Shown: positions 26,549 to 36,607 of the stretch, piece by piece
Position numbering within the stretch: position 1 is the first letter of the stretch
Layout: the number at the start of each line of letters is the position of its first letter
DNA from: Desulfovibrio inopinatus DSM 10711
GTDB lineage: Bacteria > Desulfobacterota > Desulfovibrionia > Desulfovibrionales > Desulfovibrionaceae
Reading direction: 5' to 3'
Length of the DNA: 64,000 nucleotides
Assembly: GCF_000429305.1 (NCBI RefSeq)
Contig: NZ_KE386879.1
Span: 1-64,000 of the forward strand
Made by a program: the position numbers and the translations under genes
The notes under the pieces: generated by a model
What the model saw: the letters and a program-made list of their open reading frames with translations, nothing else
Database searches by the model: none
What the model was told of the DNA's origin: nothing

Positions 26549-27025
26549 CTACTCATCCTTTACCTCGGCCATCACATTACGAGCCATATCGGGCTGACAG
26601 GCGATTGATGACATCGCCATCCCCATAAGAGCGGCATCAACCTGTTTTTTAATCTGTAAAAATTGATCGTGAGCTTGTTTGACGATTCTTACTAATGTGG
26701 AAATCTCTACGGGTTTTTCCAGGTAAGCAAACGCTCCAAGGCCTTCTGCCTGCTCCTTGGTTTCCAGGGAGCTGTGTCCGGTTAAAATGATAACTTGGGT
26801 TGTCGGGTAGGCCATCTTGATGCGTTGCAATACCTCCAATCCATCCAAACCGGGCATTTTGAGATCAAGAACCATGACTTCTGGTTCGTCTACACTAGTT
26901 TTTGCTAACGCTTCTTCTCCGGAAAGAGCAACTTCGGCCTTCATTTTTCTCGTTTGAAGCCGTTCCGCTAAACTACGAACAAAATCCGCTTCATCGTCCA
27001 CAACAAGGAGTTTATATTCTTGCAT
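26549..27025 (-). CDS. Receiver-domain-only response regulator 4
   Basis: The 158-residue protein has a single REC domain: LLVVDDEADF, the acceptor Asp in VMVLDLKMPGLDG, ILTGHSS and YLEKPVEIST. About 35 C-terminal residues are helical and of unknown role. The ATG at 27025 has AGGAGG about 8 nt upstream. Its leader of about 70 nt carries a sigma-54 element on the minus strand, and a shared inverted repeat lies farther up. It heads the convergent operon with the REC gene at 26089. The similarity of all four REC-only proteins suggests they compete or relay within one pathway. Confidence 0.88.
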   Translation of the reverse strand: MQEYKLLVVDDEADFVRSLAERLQTRKMKAEVALSGEEALAKTSVDEPEVMVLDLKMPGLDGLEVLQRIKMAYPTTQVIILTGHSSLETKEQAEGLGAFAYLEKPVEISTLVRIVKQAHDQFLQIKKQVDAALMGMAMSSIACQPDMARNVMAEVKDE

Positions 27026-27103
27026 GGTTTCCTCCTGTTTTGCCCTGGCTCAAAGAGAGATGGTGGTACACGTGTAAAGAAAGACCAGGGATGTTGGACA
27101 GAA

Positions 27104-27120
27104 GGCAAAATAGATGCCAG
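27104..27120 (-). promoter_or_regulatory. Sigma-54 promoter of the REC-REC operon
   Basis: Read on the minus strand, CTGGCATCTATTTTGCC has GG and GC at the 12-nt offset and the CAT/TTGC context. It closely resembles the element at 18585 (TCGGCATAGTCCTTGCC). The predicted start is near 27093, about 68 nt before the ATG at 27025. Confidence 0.6.
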
Positions 27121-27350
27121 TTCCATTGATATACGAAGTGTCTATCCGGCTTGTTTTTCTTTGATTTTTTTTCTTAGTGTATTTTGTGTTGTCTTGACTT
27201 GGTTCCGTACTGTCAGGTTGTTTGTCATTTCGTCGGAAAAACAGTCATTCAGCATCGCGTATATCTACCCTTCAGTTGTATAGAATGAAGAAAATTTTTC
27301 GAGGGGGTCGCAGAGATTTCGTATTTGTACTCAATAAATTCCTGAAAAGA

Positions 27351-27382
27351 CTGTCAGCTTTTTTTACGATTTGTAAAAAAGC
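27351..27382. promoter_or_regulatory. Candidate enhancer site, copy B
   Basis: CTGTCAGC is followed by TTTTTTTAC, GATTT and GTAAAAAA (27373-27380). On the minus strand this is the same TTTTTTAC-N5-GTAAAAAA plus GCTGACAG element as at 18460. It lies 82 nt before the -24 element of the chemoreceptor and about 240 nt from that of the REC-REC operon. Confidence 0.65.
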
Positions 27383-27460
27383 ATGTGAGATCAACAATAT
27401 TTTATTTCACCAAGAGAAAGAAAAGTTCTGTCTGTTGGGGATTTGATGAAGAGTTCTTTT

Positions 27461-27476
27461 TGGCATGGAAAATGCC
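27461..27476 (+). promoter_or_regulatory. Sigma-54 promoter of the chemoreceptor gene
   Basis: TTGGCATGGAAAATGCC has GG at 27462-27463 and GC at 27474-27475 with correct spacing; the -14 base is A instead of T. The transcript would begin near 27487, about 46 nt before the ATG at 27533. Confidence 0.55.
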
Positions 27477-27532
27477 TCAGAATGGAATCATGAATACAGT
27501 GTATAGAAAAAGATAACACAAAGAAGGGCGTC

Positions 27533-29470
27533 ATGGGAATTAAACAAAAGTTGCTTCTTCTCTTATGTATATGCGTTGCAGGATTCAGTTGTATGTTTGT
27601 TGTTGACCGTGTGGGCATTATCCTCGTTGATAGTGTAAATTATCGTGAAAGCCTCATGTCCGAAGCTGCATTGGATGTGTTGCAGTCCAGACGCCAAGAA
27701 AAAAATTTTCTGATCAGGCATGATGCCGATTCCCTTCAAAAAGCTGAAGCAGCAATAGCACGAATTGGGACGCAACTTGATAGCATTGCTCGAGATGACC
27801 CTGATATGGCCGGTACCATAAAGACGATTCTCGTCGCACTCCAATCCTACTCCGAAGCATTTACTGAAGTTTCTCGAGCAGACCAAGCTATGGGGAAACT
27901 CGATTCGGGATTGGAGCATGACTTTGTCATGGCAGCCCGCAAGCTTGAAGAGGCCATCACTTCTCGAAACAATAAAGATTTGCTTATTGCATTGTTGCAA
28001 CTCCGGCGACAGGAAAAGAATTTTATCCTGCGAGGTGAAGCTTTATATTCCAATCGCGTATTGAAATATCTTACAGATTTGAAATCTTCTTTTCCTGCCA
28101 ATGATTCGGTGAGTCCATTACTTCAAGCTTATAGATCTTATTTTACCAAATATATCGACCAACATAATGAACTCGTGCTGCAAGCGGATCACCTTATCCA
28201 GGCGGGAAGACGACTTGAAACCTTGGTTGTTAACCTGCGCAAAGTATATGAAGAGCAACACGATACTCTTGTCACTCGTGTCGATCGGATCGGTGTCATT
28301 TTAGAAGGATCCACTGTTGCCATTGTGATTGCAATGATCCTGTGGATTATTGCAGGCATCAATAGTTCACTGGGGGCTCTTCGAAGTTATTCGGCAGCCG
28401 TCGCGAGAGGTGAACTTACGGCAAAACCTCATGGAGATTTTCATGGTGAACTCGCTGAATTGCGCAATGATATTACTGCGATGGTTTCCAGCCTTGATGA
28501 AAAAATGCGTCAAGTCCTTGTGAGTGAGGAGAAAGCAAAACTTCAGGCTGAAAAAGCCGATCAGGCATCAGCAGAAGCCAACTCGCGTGAGCATGAGGTT
28601 CGTGGGCTTTTTGAGCGCATGCAACATGTGGCTGGCCGTGTTGATGATATTGCGCGAAATTTAGCAGGGTCAGCTGTTGGACTGACCGAGCAAGCGGAAA
28701 ATGTCGCCCAAGGAGCCATGATGCAGAAAGATCGTGTGACGGAAACGGCTACAGCCATGGAAGAGATGAGCGCAACAGTGTTTGAAATAGCTCGCAATGC
28801 TGGCAGTGCGGCATCAGCGGCGGAATCGACCAGACACAATGCCGTCCAGGGCCTTCTCGTCGCAGATGAAGCGGGTAAAGCCATGCAGCAAGTCAATACA
28901 ATTGCACAAGGGTTGCAATCTGAAATGACCGGCTTGAGCAAGAATGCTGAGTCCGTTGGTCAAGTCATTGATGTCATTAATGAAATTGCTGATCAGACCA
29001 ATTTGTTAGCGCTCAATGCTGCTATCGAAGCTGCCCGTGCTGGCGATGCCGGTCGTGGTTTTGCCGTTGTGGCAGACGAAGTTCGGAAACTTGCTGAAAA
29101 GACTATGGCCGCAACGAAAGAAGTCGCCGAACGAGTTCATGCGATTCAATCAGCAACCAAGCGTAATCAGGAAGGGATGGACTCGGCCATTTCAGCAGTT
29201 GATGAAGCGAACCGCTTGGTTGTCGCGTCATCCGAAGCGTTGAATAAGATAAGCCAATTTGCCGATGATGCAGCAGGGCAGGCGCAATCTATTGCTGCTG
29301 CTTCCCAACAACAATCGGCTGCAACCGAACAAATCAATCGAGCCGTGGATGCGGTCAACCTTGTGGCATCGGAGACAGCCGATGGAATGAAAGATGCTCT
29401 TGATGCGCTGCACCACCTGACCAGAACAGCTGAAGATCTTCATGAACTTACCCAAGAACTCAATACATAA
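27533..29470 (+). CDS. Methyl-accepting chemotaxis protein with HBM-type sensor
   Basis: The 645-residue chemoreceptor has TM1 (about 7-27), a periplasmic helical region with the paired motif [10 protein letters not shown] (about 53-62) and [10 protein letters not shown] (about 160), TM2 (about 258-280), a HAMP region and a long signalling coil. The RR-EKNF-R repeat marks the helical bimodular (HBM) sensor class, whose studied members bind small organic acids. The signalling tip is [18 protein letters not shown] near residues 485-502, followed by [18 protein letters not shown]. No C-terminal CheR pentapeptide is evident. A sigma-54 element and the shared inverted repeat precede it. The next gene starts inside its last codons. 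Confidence 0.94.
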   Translation: MGIKQKLLLLLCICVAGFSCMFVVDRVGIILVDSVNYRESLMSEAALDVLQSRRQEKNFLIRHDADSLQKAEAAIARIGTQLDSIARDDPDMAGTIKTILVALQSYSEAFTEVSRADQAMGKLDSGLEHDFVMAARKLEEAITSRNNKDLLIALLQLRRQEKNFILRGEALYSNRVLKYLTDLKSSFPANDSVSPLLQAYRSYFTKYIDQHNELVLQADHLIQAGRRLETLVVNLRKVYEEQHDTLVTRVDRIGVILEGSTVAIVIAMILWIIAGINSSLGALRSYSAAVARGELTAKPHGDFHGELAELRNDITAMVSSLDEKMRQVLVSEEKAKLQAEKADQASAEANSREHEVRGLFERMQHVAGRVDDIARNLAGSAVGLTEQAENVAQGAMMQKDRVTETATAMEEMSATVFEIARNAGSAASAAESTRHNAVQGLLVADEAGKAMQQVNTIAQGLQSEMTGLSKNAESVGQVIDVINEIADQTNLLALNAAIEAARAGDAGRGFAVVADEVRKLAEKTMAATKEVAERVHAIQSATKRNQEGMDSAISAVDEANRLVVASSEALNKISQFADDAAGQAQSIAAASQQQSAATEQINRAVDAVNLVASETADGMKDALDALHHLTRTAEDLHELTQELNT

Positions 29471-32087
29471 TGTCCCCCAAGACCAAGCCCGGTTGTACAC
29501 GTATGTTTGGCCTTGGAAATCTCTTCGGGGATTACTTTTTGGACTTGTTTGCCTGGCATTGACCCCGGCCTTGTGTGTCGCGCTCTATACCGGGCTGCAA
29601 AGTCGTCAACTTCTTATTGATCAAGCCTTGGGACATGTTCAAACTCAGGAAAGACCAGCATTCGAAATGAAAACTCGTCCTCAAAAGGAGCCGATGTCGA
29701 CACTTGCCGATATATCATCCAGTCCACAGATTCGAAGAGCTGATCGCATGATGAGAAATACGTTTCTTGGTGCGCTTGGTGTTGCCATTCTTGTTCTTTG
29801 GATTACTCGATTAATCAGTCACATATACATTTTGAGACCTGCGGCGGCACTGGTTCGAACAGCCAGGTTAATTGGTTTAGGGCACTTTAACGTTCACATA
29901 CAAGATGTTCCCGAGTGGGGAGAGCTCGGTTTGGTGGCGCAAGCCTTTGAGCATATGGCGCATGATCTCGCACAACGTACCGAAAAAGATGCCGAAAGGT
30001 TGCAGGCTCTTCACGATTACGCCAGTCGCATCAAAGCGCTTCTCAATGCAACGACTGACTCCGTTGTCCTTTTAAGCATTGATGGAAGAGTTCAGGCACT
30101 CAATGATGAAGCAGCGAGGAAGCGAGGACTAAAACCTGACGATTTATTGGGGCAGACAATATTCGATTTTTATCAACCAGCAATTGTCGATCAGAGAAAA
30201 CAGTCTATTCGTCAGGTGTTTAACACGGGCAAGCCTGTTTTTTTTGAGGAACACGTCGGCGAACGATGGACGTGGGTCACGTTTCACCCTATCCATGATG
30301 GTCAGGGGAATGTTGTCCAACTCGCGAGTTTTGCTCGGGATATGAGTCGGTACAAACATGCTGAAAATGCACTTCGGCAGGCTGAGGAACGGTATCGTTT
30401 GCTTGTGGAACTGGCTCCTGTTGGAATTTACCAAAGTCTACCCGAGCCTCATGCACATTATATTCAAGTCAATCGTCATTTTGCGCAGATTTTTGGGTAC
30501 GAATCTCCAGAAGAAGTCCTTCGTATTGTCAAGGACATTGCGATACAAATCTATGTTGACCCAAAGCAACGTTGCCTGCTGCATGAACGTATACTAACAA
30601 CCGGAGCGGTCCATGATTTTGAAAGTGAAAATCGTCACTACGATGGGAGCATTTTTTGGACGATGCGCAATGTGCGAGCTCGACGAAGTTCTACAGGAGA
30701 AGTCCTTGCGTTTGAAGGGTTTGTCTCAGATATAACGGATCGTAAGCTCGTAGAAAACAAGTTAAAACACCAAGCTTATCACGATGAATTGACCGGGTTA
30801 GCCAACAGAGGCTTTTTTCTGAAGCAGATGCGTTCCGCTATTGAAACGGCGGTCCACGATAAACTGCGTTTCGCCATGCTCTTTCTTGATTTGGATAACT
30901 TTAAACTTGTTAACGATGGGTTCGGACATCCCGTCGGCGATGATCTATTGAGTCGTTTTTCCAGTAGACTCAAAGCACTTCTTGCCGGCAAAGCTCTGGT
31001 CGCTCGTTTCGGAGGCGATGAGTTCGGTGTTCTTATCTCTCCGGTTATTGATCTTTTTGCCGCGTTGCACGTGGCGAAAGATATTCATGCTGTCTTGAAT
31101 CAGTCATTTCGAGTTGGAGGAAGTGAAATTGTCCTCAGTGCATCCATTGGTTTAGTGTTATGTAAGACAGGCTATTTGACTCCCGAGGATGTCCTTAGAG
31201 ACGCTGATATCGCCATGTATCGGGCGAAACATCGTGGAAAAGGGCAAACCGAAGTATTTGATAAAGACATGTATCGAGATTTACTTCGACGCGTTGAGCT
31301 GGAACAGGGATTGCGGCGAGCAGTTCCAGCAGGAGAAATTATTGTTTATTATCAGCCGTATTTTGATTTGAACGAGTTGCAATTAGCTGGTTTTGAAGCT
31401 CTAGTGAGGTGGAGACGACACGATGGAACGATCGTCTCACCTGCTGAATTTATTCCTGTTGCCGAAGATGCAGGTATTATTTTGGAGATTGGGCCGTATG
31501 TGTTGCGCGAAGCGTGCAAGCAGATGGTTGATTGGTTGGACAAACTTGAGGAGGACACCCCGCTGACGATGAGCGTGAATGTGTCGGGCCGTGAAATCTA
31601 CCAGGGGGATCCCGTTGGTCAAATTCGGCAAACTCTTGCATCCACCGGCCTCCCTGGGCATCGTCTTCGTTTGGAAGTCACCGAAACTGTTCTGATGGAT
31701 GATTTGGAAATTGCTACGGAAGTGCTTGAAGCTGCACATGCTCAAGGCGTAACGATTGCGCTTGATGATTTTGGTACGGGGTATTCTTCATTGGGATACC
31801 TCCGATCTTTACCACTTGACGTCATTAAAATTGACAGAAGTTTTGTTCAAAATTTAGATCATCCGGGCCGAGACCAGGACATTGTGCACTCCATTGTTGA
31901 TCTTGCGCATGGACTTGAACTTGATGTCATTGCTGAAGGACTTGAAACCGAAGCTGTTCTCGGTGTCTTGACACAGGCTGGTTGCGATTATGGACAAGGA
32001 TTTCTCATGTCTCGCCCCTTGCCAAGCAAAGAGGCTTTTGCTTTAATTGCTCGGTGTTATTCTCTGAAAGATATAATGAGTGATTGA
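29442..32087 (+). CDS. Membrane c-di-GMP protein with HAMP, PAS, GGDEF and EAL domains
   Basis: The 881-residue protein has TM1 (about 30-50) and TM2 (about 103-123) with a short 50-residue loop between, then HAMP, PAS (about 196-310), PAS/PAC (about 314-440), GGDEF (445-610) and EAL (612-870). The GGDEF motif is intact ([13 protein letters not shown]). The EAL motif (FEALVRW) and the other phosphodiesterase residues ([38 protein letters not shown]) are all present. Both synthesis and hydrolysis of c-di-GMP are therefore possible. The ATG at 29442 overlaps the chemoreceptor stop by 29 nt, so the two are probably co-translated and may share a stimulus. Confidence 0.93.
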   Translation: MNLPKNSIHNVPQDQARLYTYVWPWKSLRGLLFGLVCLALTPALCVALYTGLQSRQLLIDQALGHVQTQERPAFEMKTRPQKEPMSTLADISSSPQIRRADRMMRNTFLGALGVAILVLWITRLISHIYILRPAAALVRTARLIGLGHFNVHIQDVPEWGELGLVAQAFEHMAHDLAQRTEKDAERLQALHDYASRIKALLNATTDSVVLLSIDGRVQALNDEAARKRGLKPDDLLGQTIFDFYQPAIVDQRKQSIRQVFNTGKPVFFEEHVGERWTWVTFHPIHDGQGNVVQLASFARDMSRYKHAENALRQAEERYRLLVELAPVGIYQSLPEPHAHYIQVNRHFAQIFGYESPEEVLRIVKDIAIQIYVDPKQRCLLHERILTTGAVHDFESENRHYDGSIFWTMRNVRARRSSTGEVLAFEGFVSDITDRKLVENKLKHQAYHDELTGLANRGFFLKQMRSAIETAVHDKLRFAMLFLDLDNFKLVNDGFGHPVGDDLLSRFSSRLKALLAGKALVARFGGDEFGVLISPVIDLFAALHVAKDIHAVLNQSFRVGGSEIVLSASIGLVLCKTGYLTPEDVLRDADIAMYRAKHRGKGQTEVFDKDMYRDLLRRVELEQGLRRAVPAGEIIVYYQPYFDLNELQLAGFEALVRWRRHDGTIVSPAEFIPVAEDAGIILEIGPYVLREACKQMVDWLDKLEEDTPLTMSVNVSGREIYQGDPVGQIRQTLASTGLPGHRLRLEVTETVLMDDLEIATEVLEAAHAQGVTIALDDFGTGYSSLGYLRSLPLDVIKIDRSFVQNLDHPGRDQDIVHSIVDLAHGLELDVIAEGLETEAVLGVLTQAGCDYGQGFLMSRPLPSKEAFALIARCYSLKDIMSD

Positions 32088-32322
32088 TGGCTCCTTGGAA
32101 AGGAAGCCGTAAAACGAATTGAATTTGCGACTTTTCGTTTTTCTGCCAATAGATCTGCTGCATTTTCTCGTGTCTTTTTTATCTTCCCGTATTCTTCTGA
32201 ATTTAATAGTAATTTATTGGTCGTTGATTGCCGCCCTCGCATTTATGAAATATGAAGAATCGACACCACGCTAAAAAGAAATTACGAGCAGGCGATATGA
32301 ACATGAGGAGGCGAAAAAGACG

Positions 32323-34182
32323 GTGACAGGTTTGGTTCCTTTAGTACAAGTACTTGTTCTTGCTCGGAATAGAATATGGCTCGATATCCTTCCGTTTCAG
32401 GGGAATGTAGATATTACGTTTCTCATGCAAACGGAACAGGAAGCAAAGAAAGCACAAGATGATGGTCATAACGCTATTGTTATTACTGACCTTGATCTTT
32501 CTTCAAGTCCGCAATGGGATATCGTCTTTGCTCCCTACCATTTTGGGACGCGTGAGGTCCTGCGAAGTATTGAATCGTTCTGTTGGCTGTATAAGCTGGC
32601 ACGCGATCTCCTTATTATTCGCGATAACAATTATGATCTTATTCCAGCTCTTGCTTCTATCGACATGCGCCTTGCTGCGTATGAGCAGTTAAAAGATCGT
32701 CCTCATACGGCTTTGTGTGGTCTTTCCCGTTTTGAAGGCATGGCAAATATGTTCGATGTGAAACGGTTTGAATCGCATGGCCTTCAACGTTTTTTTCCCC
32801 ATTATACGCCAGATAGTGTCATTCATCAGAAGTTGCTCTTTGACACTCATGAACGCAATGCTCCACAAGCCAAACGCGATTTAGAACAATTGGACAAGCG
32901 TATTGGCGGTATATTCAGTGAGTATCTTTTTTTGTATTATAAGCAGTATTCGCAGAATGTACGAAGTTGTATTGATATTAGAGAGCCTTCCGAGTTGATT
33001 CGTCTTACAGATACATCCGGGGCTGTTGTTGAGGCTAAAGAATGTAAGCTTTCTGCACAAAACGATCTTCCCGGATTGCCCGCACAACAATGGAAAGATG
33101 CTGTTGTCAAACGGCAAGCATCCCGGTTTGTCGTGCATCCCCAAACAGCCGTACCGCGCCCCCGCTTGCTCAATGTTGAAAAAAATCAAGCTGCCTTGGC
33201 GCAATTCCTGAAATCGTTGGATGTGCCGTATACGGCGGCTCCACAACAATTGTATTATTTACCGGGAGCCCAAATCAGCGGATACTCACTGCATGTCTAC
33301 GATGCACAGAATCGTCTTGTTCCAGAAACAGAATACCTGAATGATAGTGCGTTGTTTTGGCGTCATGCACCGGAAACACATTGTGTACGTTTTCCGGCCG
33401 TTGCGCGTCGACTTGATATCCCACGTACCAGTCTGATTTTATTTAATGCTTGTCATCGGGACTATTTCCACTGGCATATTGATGCGTTACCGGCAATCAC
33501 TCAGGCACGAAAACTTGGTATGGACGATGTCTGCGTTGTCACTATGCCGCTTGCACAATGGCAACGTGACTCTCTGGATTTGCTTGGCGTGGAGAATCGA
33601 TTTGAGTTGCGCCCTGGACATTATACAGCCGATGATATTTTTTATCCCACCGTCTTGCGAGGGGAAGCTTTTTCACCACATCCAACGATTCTTGATGGAT
33701 ACCAGGTCATAAAAAAAAGGTTGGCAGAACGTACAGAGGAACAAACGCCTGCAGTACAATCTGGAAAACGTCTGTATGTCAGCCGTCATGATGCCGAACG
33801 TCGTGTGCTTGCAAATGAAAGCGAGCTTGCCGCCGCCATGGAGAAACGTGGTTTCACCGTTATTGCTCCTGGTGAATTACCGTATAGCGAGCAGATTCAG
33901 GTATTTTCTCAGGCGGAAATTATCGTCGGACCACATGGAGCAGGGCTCACCAACATTGTGTATTCGGATAATCTTCGACTCCTGTTTGAAATTTTTCCAG
34001 AACCCTACCTGAACCCTTGTTTTATTCGGCTTGCAAATCTTAAAGGGGCTGCATCAGCACAAGCAGCCTATCCGTCCAAGGATGCCGAGACAGTGGGGTT
34101 TATCCATAAATTGACTTGGGAGGTTGATCTGGATGATCTTCTGAAACGCATCGACGCGGCATTGGACCAAGTCGAACCGTAA
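32323..34182 (+). CDS. Glycosyltransferase 61 (DUF563)-type protein with extra N-terminal half
   Basis: The C-terminal half (about 370-600) matches the GT61/DUF563 family. Matching segments are NACHRDYFHWHIDALPAI, KRLYVSRHDAERRVLANESE and VGPHGAGLTNIVYS, a typical nucleotide-sugar-binding segment. The N-terminal 280 residues are not part of that fold and I do not recognise them. The start is a GTG at 32323 with GAGGAGG 11 nt upstream. It stands alone between an AT-rich 235-nt gap and nikR. It probably adds sugars to surface polysaccharide or glycoprotein. The donor and acceptor cannot be told. Confidence 0.75.
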   Translation: MTGLVPLVQVLVLARNRIWLDILPFQGNVDITFLMQTEQEAKKAQDDGHNAIVITDLDLSSSPQWDIVFAPYHFGTREVLRSIESFCWLYKLARDLLIIRDNNYDLIPALASIDMRLAAYEQLKDRPHTALCGLSRFEGMANMFDVKRFESHGLQRFFPHYTPDSVIHQKLLFDTHERNAPQAKRDLEQLDKRIGGIFSEYLFLYYKQYSQNVRSCIDIREPSELIRLTDTSGAVVEAKECKLSAQNDLPGLPAQQWKDAVVKRQASRFVVHPQTAVPRPRLLNVEKNQAALAQFLKSLDVPYTAAPQQLYYLPGAQISGYSLHVYDAQNRLVPETEYLNDSALFWRHAPETHCVRFPAVARRLDIPRTSLILFNACHRDYFHWHIDALPAITQARKLGMDDVCVVTMPLAQWQRDSLDLLGVENRFELRPGHYTADDIFYPTVLRGEAFSPHPTILDGYQVIKKRLAERTEEQTPAVQSGKRLYVSRHDAERRVLANESELAAAMEKRGFTVIAPGELPYSEQIQVFSQAEIIVGPHGAGLTNIVYSDNLRLLFEIFPEPYLNPCFIRLANLKGAASAQAAYPSKDAETVGFIHKLTWEVDLDDLLKRIDAALDQVEP

Positions 34183-34448
34183 CACATTTAAAAAACAGGA
34201 TTATGAAGCTGCAAAATTTCTGCAACCGCTCCCAAACAGCTCAAAGAGACTTCGACTGACTTCGTTTTTAGTCACAGACAGACACGTCTCCAGGGGGCTT
34301 CGATCTCTTGGAATCAATATTTTTTTCTGGACCATACCTTCGCTGCCGTAGGCCGCTTTTCATGACGGGAGCCGTATTAATACGAGCCTCAACTGTCATT
34401 TAAGCGGGCAGGAAGGTAATGGTCGCCATAGCCCGGGTGAAGACGGCG
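34183..34448. other. Intergenic region between convergent GT61 and nikR genes
   Basis: No gene is seen. GTATTAATAC (34375-34384) is a 10-bp palindrome. No clear intrinsic terminator with a U tract was found, though several short dyads occur. Confidence 0.4.
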
Positions 34449-34868
34449 TTAGACCAGGTCTTGACCGGTCGTGGCCAATGTCAGCTTGCCATACTTCACA
34501 CCGCGAGTGGAAATAAGCTTTTGTGAGAGCTTTTGCATGGACTCGCCAGGCCCTTTCAGGATGAGAACTTCCAGGCAATTATCATGATCAAGATGGATAT
34601 GCATCGAAGTTAAGATAATATCGTGGTGATCATGTTGGATTTCAACAAGGCGTTGTGCAAGATCACTGACATGGTGATCATAAACAAGGGAAAGCACGCC
34701 AGCAATTTCTTTGTCGGTTTCTTCCCATTCACGTTGCACGAGAACACCACGAATGAGATCCCGTATGGCTTCGCTTCTCGTTTGGTAGCTTTTATCTTCA
34801 CAAAGCTTGTCGAATTTTTCGAGCAGTTCGGAGTTCAGGGAGACACCGAATCGGATTGTTTTTCCCAT
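34449..34868 (-). CDS. nikR: Nickel-responsive transcriptional regulator NikR
   Basis: NikR is a ribbon-helix-helix repressor that shuts off nickel uptake when nickel is abundant. The 139-residue length is standard. The N-terminal RHH ([28 protein letters not shown]) is followed by the ACT-like metal domain. The square-planar nickel ligands are all present: His in QHDHHDI, the HIHLDH pair, and the Cys in [14 protein letters not shown] precedes the ATG. No nickel transporter is adjacent. Nickel is needed for hydrogenases in this type of organism. Confidence 0.95.
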   Translation of the reverse strand: MGKTIRFGVSLNSELLEKFDKLCEDKSYQTRSEAIRDLIRGVLVQREWEETDKEIAGVLSLVYDHHVSDLAQRLVEIQHDHHDIILTSMHIHLDHDNCLEVLILKGPGESMQKLSQKLISTRGVKYGKLTLATTGQDLV

Positions 34869-34907
34869 GGCTGCGATTTCCTTGTTGTCAGGGTGAGCTG
34901 GCCGGAC

Positions 34908-35600
34908 CTATGAACGAGGTTTCATCAGTCTCCATAAATTGACCGTAACATGATAGCCTTCCACGGGGATGTTTTCCACTCCGAGATTTTCCACAAGAAA
35001 GCCATCAGATGCAAGTCGCTCCCACACGGGGCGCGAAACACTACGTACGGGCTCTCCAAGCCAGATTTCACCGGTTGGAGCAAGGTGGTTGAAAAAAAGG
35101 TTGCGAAGAGGTTCATAAAACCGGGTTTCATAAACGATATCGCCCCCCCATATAAAATCAAAAACTTCGGGTTTGAACGCTGGTGCGCACCAATCCATCT
35201 GAACAAAAAGGGGAGGAGGGACGTTGTTGAGTGCTGCATTGCGTTGGCCGAAATGGACTGCCGGCCAAACATGATCCATCGCGGTGACCGAAGCCCCGAA
35301 TGACGAGGCAATAATCGCCGAGAGGCCGAGACCGCAGCCAAGGTCGAGACATTGTTTTCCTTGAATATCAGCCTGGCGGCGGGAAATTTGACGAGCCAAC
35401 AAGAAACTCGCTGGCCATAATTCAGCCCAGTAGGGCATCCGTTCGTCTTCGTTGAATCTTTCGTCATCCATGGCTTCCCACAACGATTCCATGTCGGCCG
35501 TACGTTCAAGAAGCCATGTCTGGTCACATGCGTTCACTTCGAGCCGTTGATACGGGGGAGCGCACCATACGTCGTGTGTCGGGTACTTGGGAGAGTTCAT
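34908..35600 (-). CDS. Class I SAM-dependent methyltransferase
   Basis: The 230-residue protein has the SAM-binding motif I CLDLGCGLGLSAI near residues 82-94, an acidic motif II region (VTAMDHV) and a DFIWGGDIVYE segment in place of motif IV. This layout recalls the METTL21/PrmA-like protein lysine methyltransferases (EEF lysine or ribosomal protein type), but the substrate cannot be assigned. The ATG at 35600 has AAGGAA 5 nt upstream. It lies 39 nt upstream of nikR on the same strand, so the two may be co-transcribed. Confidence 0.82.
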   Translation of the reverse strand: MNSPKYPTHDVWCAPPYQRLEVNACDQTWLLERTADMESLWEAMDDERFNEDERMPYWAELWPASFLLARQISRRQADIQGKQCLDLGCGLGLSAIIASSFGASVTAMDHVWPAVHFGQRNAALNNVPPPLFVQMDWCAPAFKPEVFDFIWGGDIVYETRFYEPLRNLFFNHLAPTGEIWLGEPVRSVSRPVWERLASDGFLVENLGVENIPVEGYHVTVNLWRLMKPRS

Positions 35601-35992
35601 GTATTCCTTGAAATGTTGAAAAGTGTCTCGCGTGGAGATCGATCCGAGGGCAGGTGCAATATATCGTTTGCGATGTCAACAGGAAGAGTAAAATCTCTTG
35701 AATTTTGAAAAGCGGGCGTCCAATGAAGTTTTTGTGCACAGAACACATATTTTTCACTATAATATTGTATTCTGAGTACGTTACGCGAATAACTATTGAT
35801 AGATGGGGGGGATGAAAGAGAAGAGAACTCGGACAACATATCCAGCGTATGTCTTTTGGGGCTATGAATATTCGAATTGTATGAGATGGAGCGCAGACAT
35901 CAAACGTTTGCGTTAATAACTGTCTGGGATAGGGCGAAGCAATGAAACCGCCCTGTCAACAGAATGTACCCACAGTTCACAGGGCGGAATCG
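35601..35992. other. Intergenic region with promoter area and terminator
   Basis: No gene is supported in these 392 nt. The part near 35601 should carry the promoter of the methyltransferase gene. The end near 35948 holds the terminator of the kinase pair. The middle is AT-rich. Confidence 0.45.
35948..35987 (-). terminator. Terminator of the kinase pair
   Basis: CCGCCCTGT and ACAGGGCGG form a 9-bp GC-rich stem with a 22-nt loop that can itself pair in part. On the minus strand it is followed by TTTCATTG and begins just after the stop of the adenylylsulfate-kinase-like gene. Confidence 0.55.
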
Positions 35993-36607
35993 TTATAACC
36001 AGGCTGCAAAACGCCTGAGAACCGTAGCACGAGCTGATTGTACCGTAAGTTCTTCGCTATTGAGTATGAGTTCGGCATTGGGATCGACTTCGAACGGCGT
36101 GTCCACGCCAATGACTTCTCCGAGTCCTTCAAACTGTTCGCCGGTTGCTTTTCGTTTGACGGCTTTCGCGTACAGTCCTGCCATGACTTTTCCTTCGGGA
36201 CGTTTCGATTCCCGTTCCATAGCCGTTTTGAGGCTGCATTGGATATGGACCTCGGCAAATCGTTCGATTTGTTCCCGAGCGGTGTTACGCATGGATTTTT
36301 CCGGCGCAGTGCCATCCATCAAAACAATATGGCCCTCGGCAACGAGTTGTGCGGCTTCTTTCGCAAAAAGTGCGTAGGCTTGGTGTCGCTCTTCCGTCGT
36401 GTATTGTGGGTGCGGGACGTATATTTTGCGTTGTCTGTCCATCTCAAGCCAAATGACGGGTAAGCCTTTGACAGCCAACGCATCGCGTACGGCCCTCGCT
36501 ATCGAACTTTTGCCGCAACCGGGCAATCCCGTGAACCAGATGGCTGCTCCTTGGGATTCTTCAAGAGGACCGTTGTTTCCTGCCTGACGTTGCACGGTGG
36601 CACTCAC
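35993..36607 (-). CDS. Adenylylsulfate-kinase-like (CysC family) P-loop kinase
   Basis: The 204-residue protein has the CysC fold signs: Walker A in WFTGLPGCGKSSIARAV (about 26-42), IVLMDGTAPEKSMRNTAREQ and the C-terminal VDTPFEVDPNAELILNSEE. The canonical APS-binding segment LDGDNVR is replaced by LEMDRQRKIYVPHPQYTTEE, and the usual RE-ARE loop differs. I therefore doubt that APS is the substrate. The GTG start overlaps the stop of the upstream phosphotransferase gene by 4 nt (GTGA) behind GGAGG, so the two kinases are made together. It may phosphorylate the same or a successive small molecule. Confidence 0.75.
   Translation of the reverse strand: MSATVQRQAGNNGPLEESQGAAIWFTGLPGCGKSSIARAVRDALAVKGLPVIWLEMDRQRKIYVPHPQYTTEERHQAYALFAKEAAQLVAEGHIVLMDGTAPEKSMRNTAREQIERFAEVHIQCSLKTAMERESKRPEGKVMAGLYAKAVKRKATGEQFEGLGEVIGVDTPFEVDPNAELILNSEELTVQSARATVLRRFAAWL

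Larger units (their letters stand above)
27026..27532. promoter_or_regulatory. 507-nt divergent regulatory region
   Basis: No gene is supported. It separates the REC-REC operon (minus) from the chemoreceptor (plus). It holds two sigma-54 elements pointing outward and one inverted repeat between them. The middle of the region is AT-rich. Confidence 0.6.
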
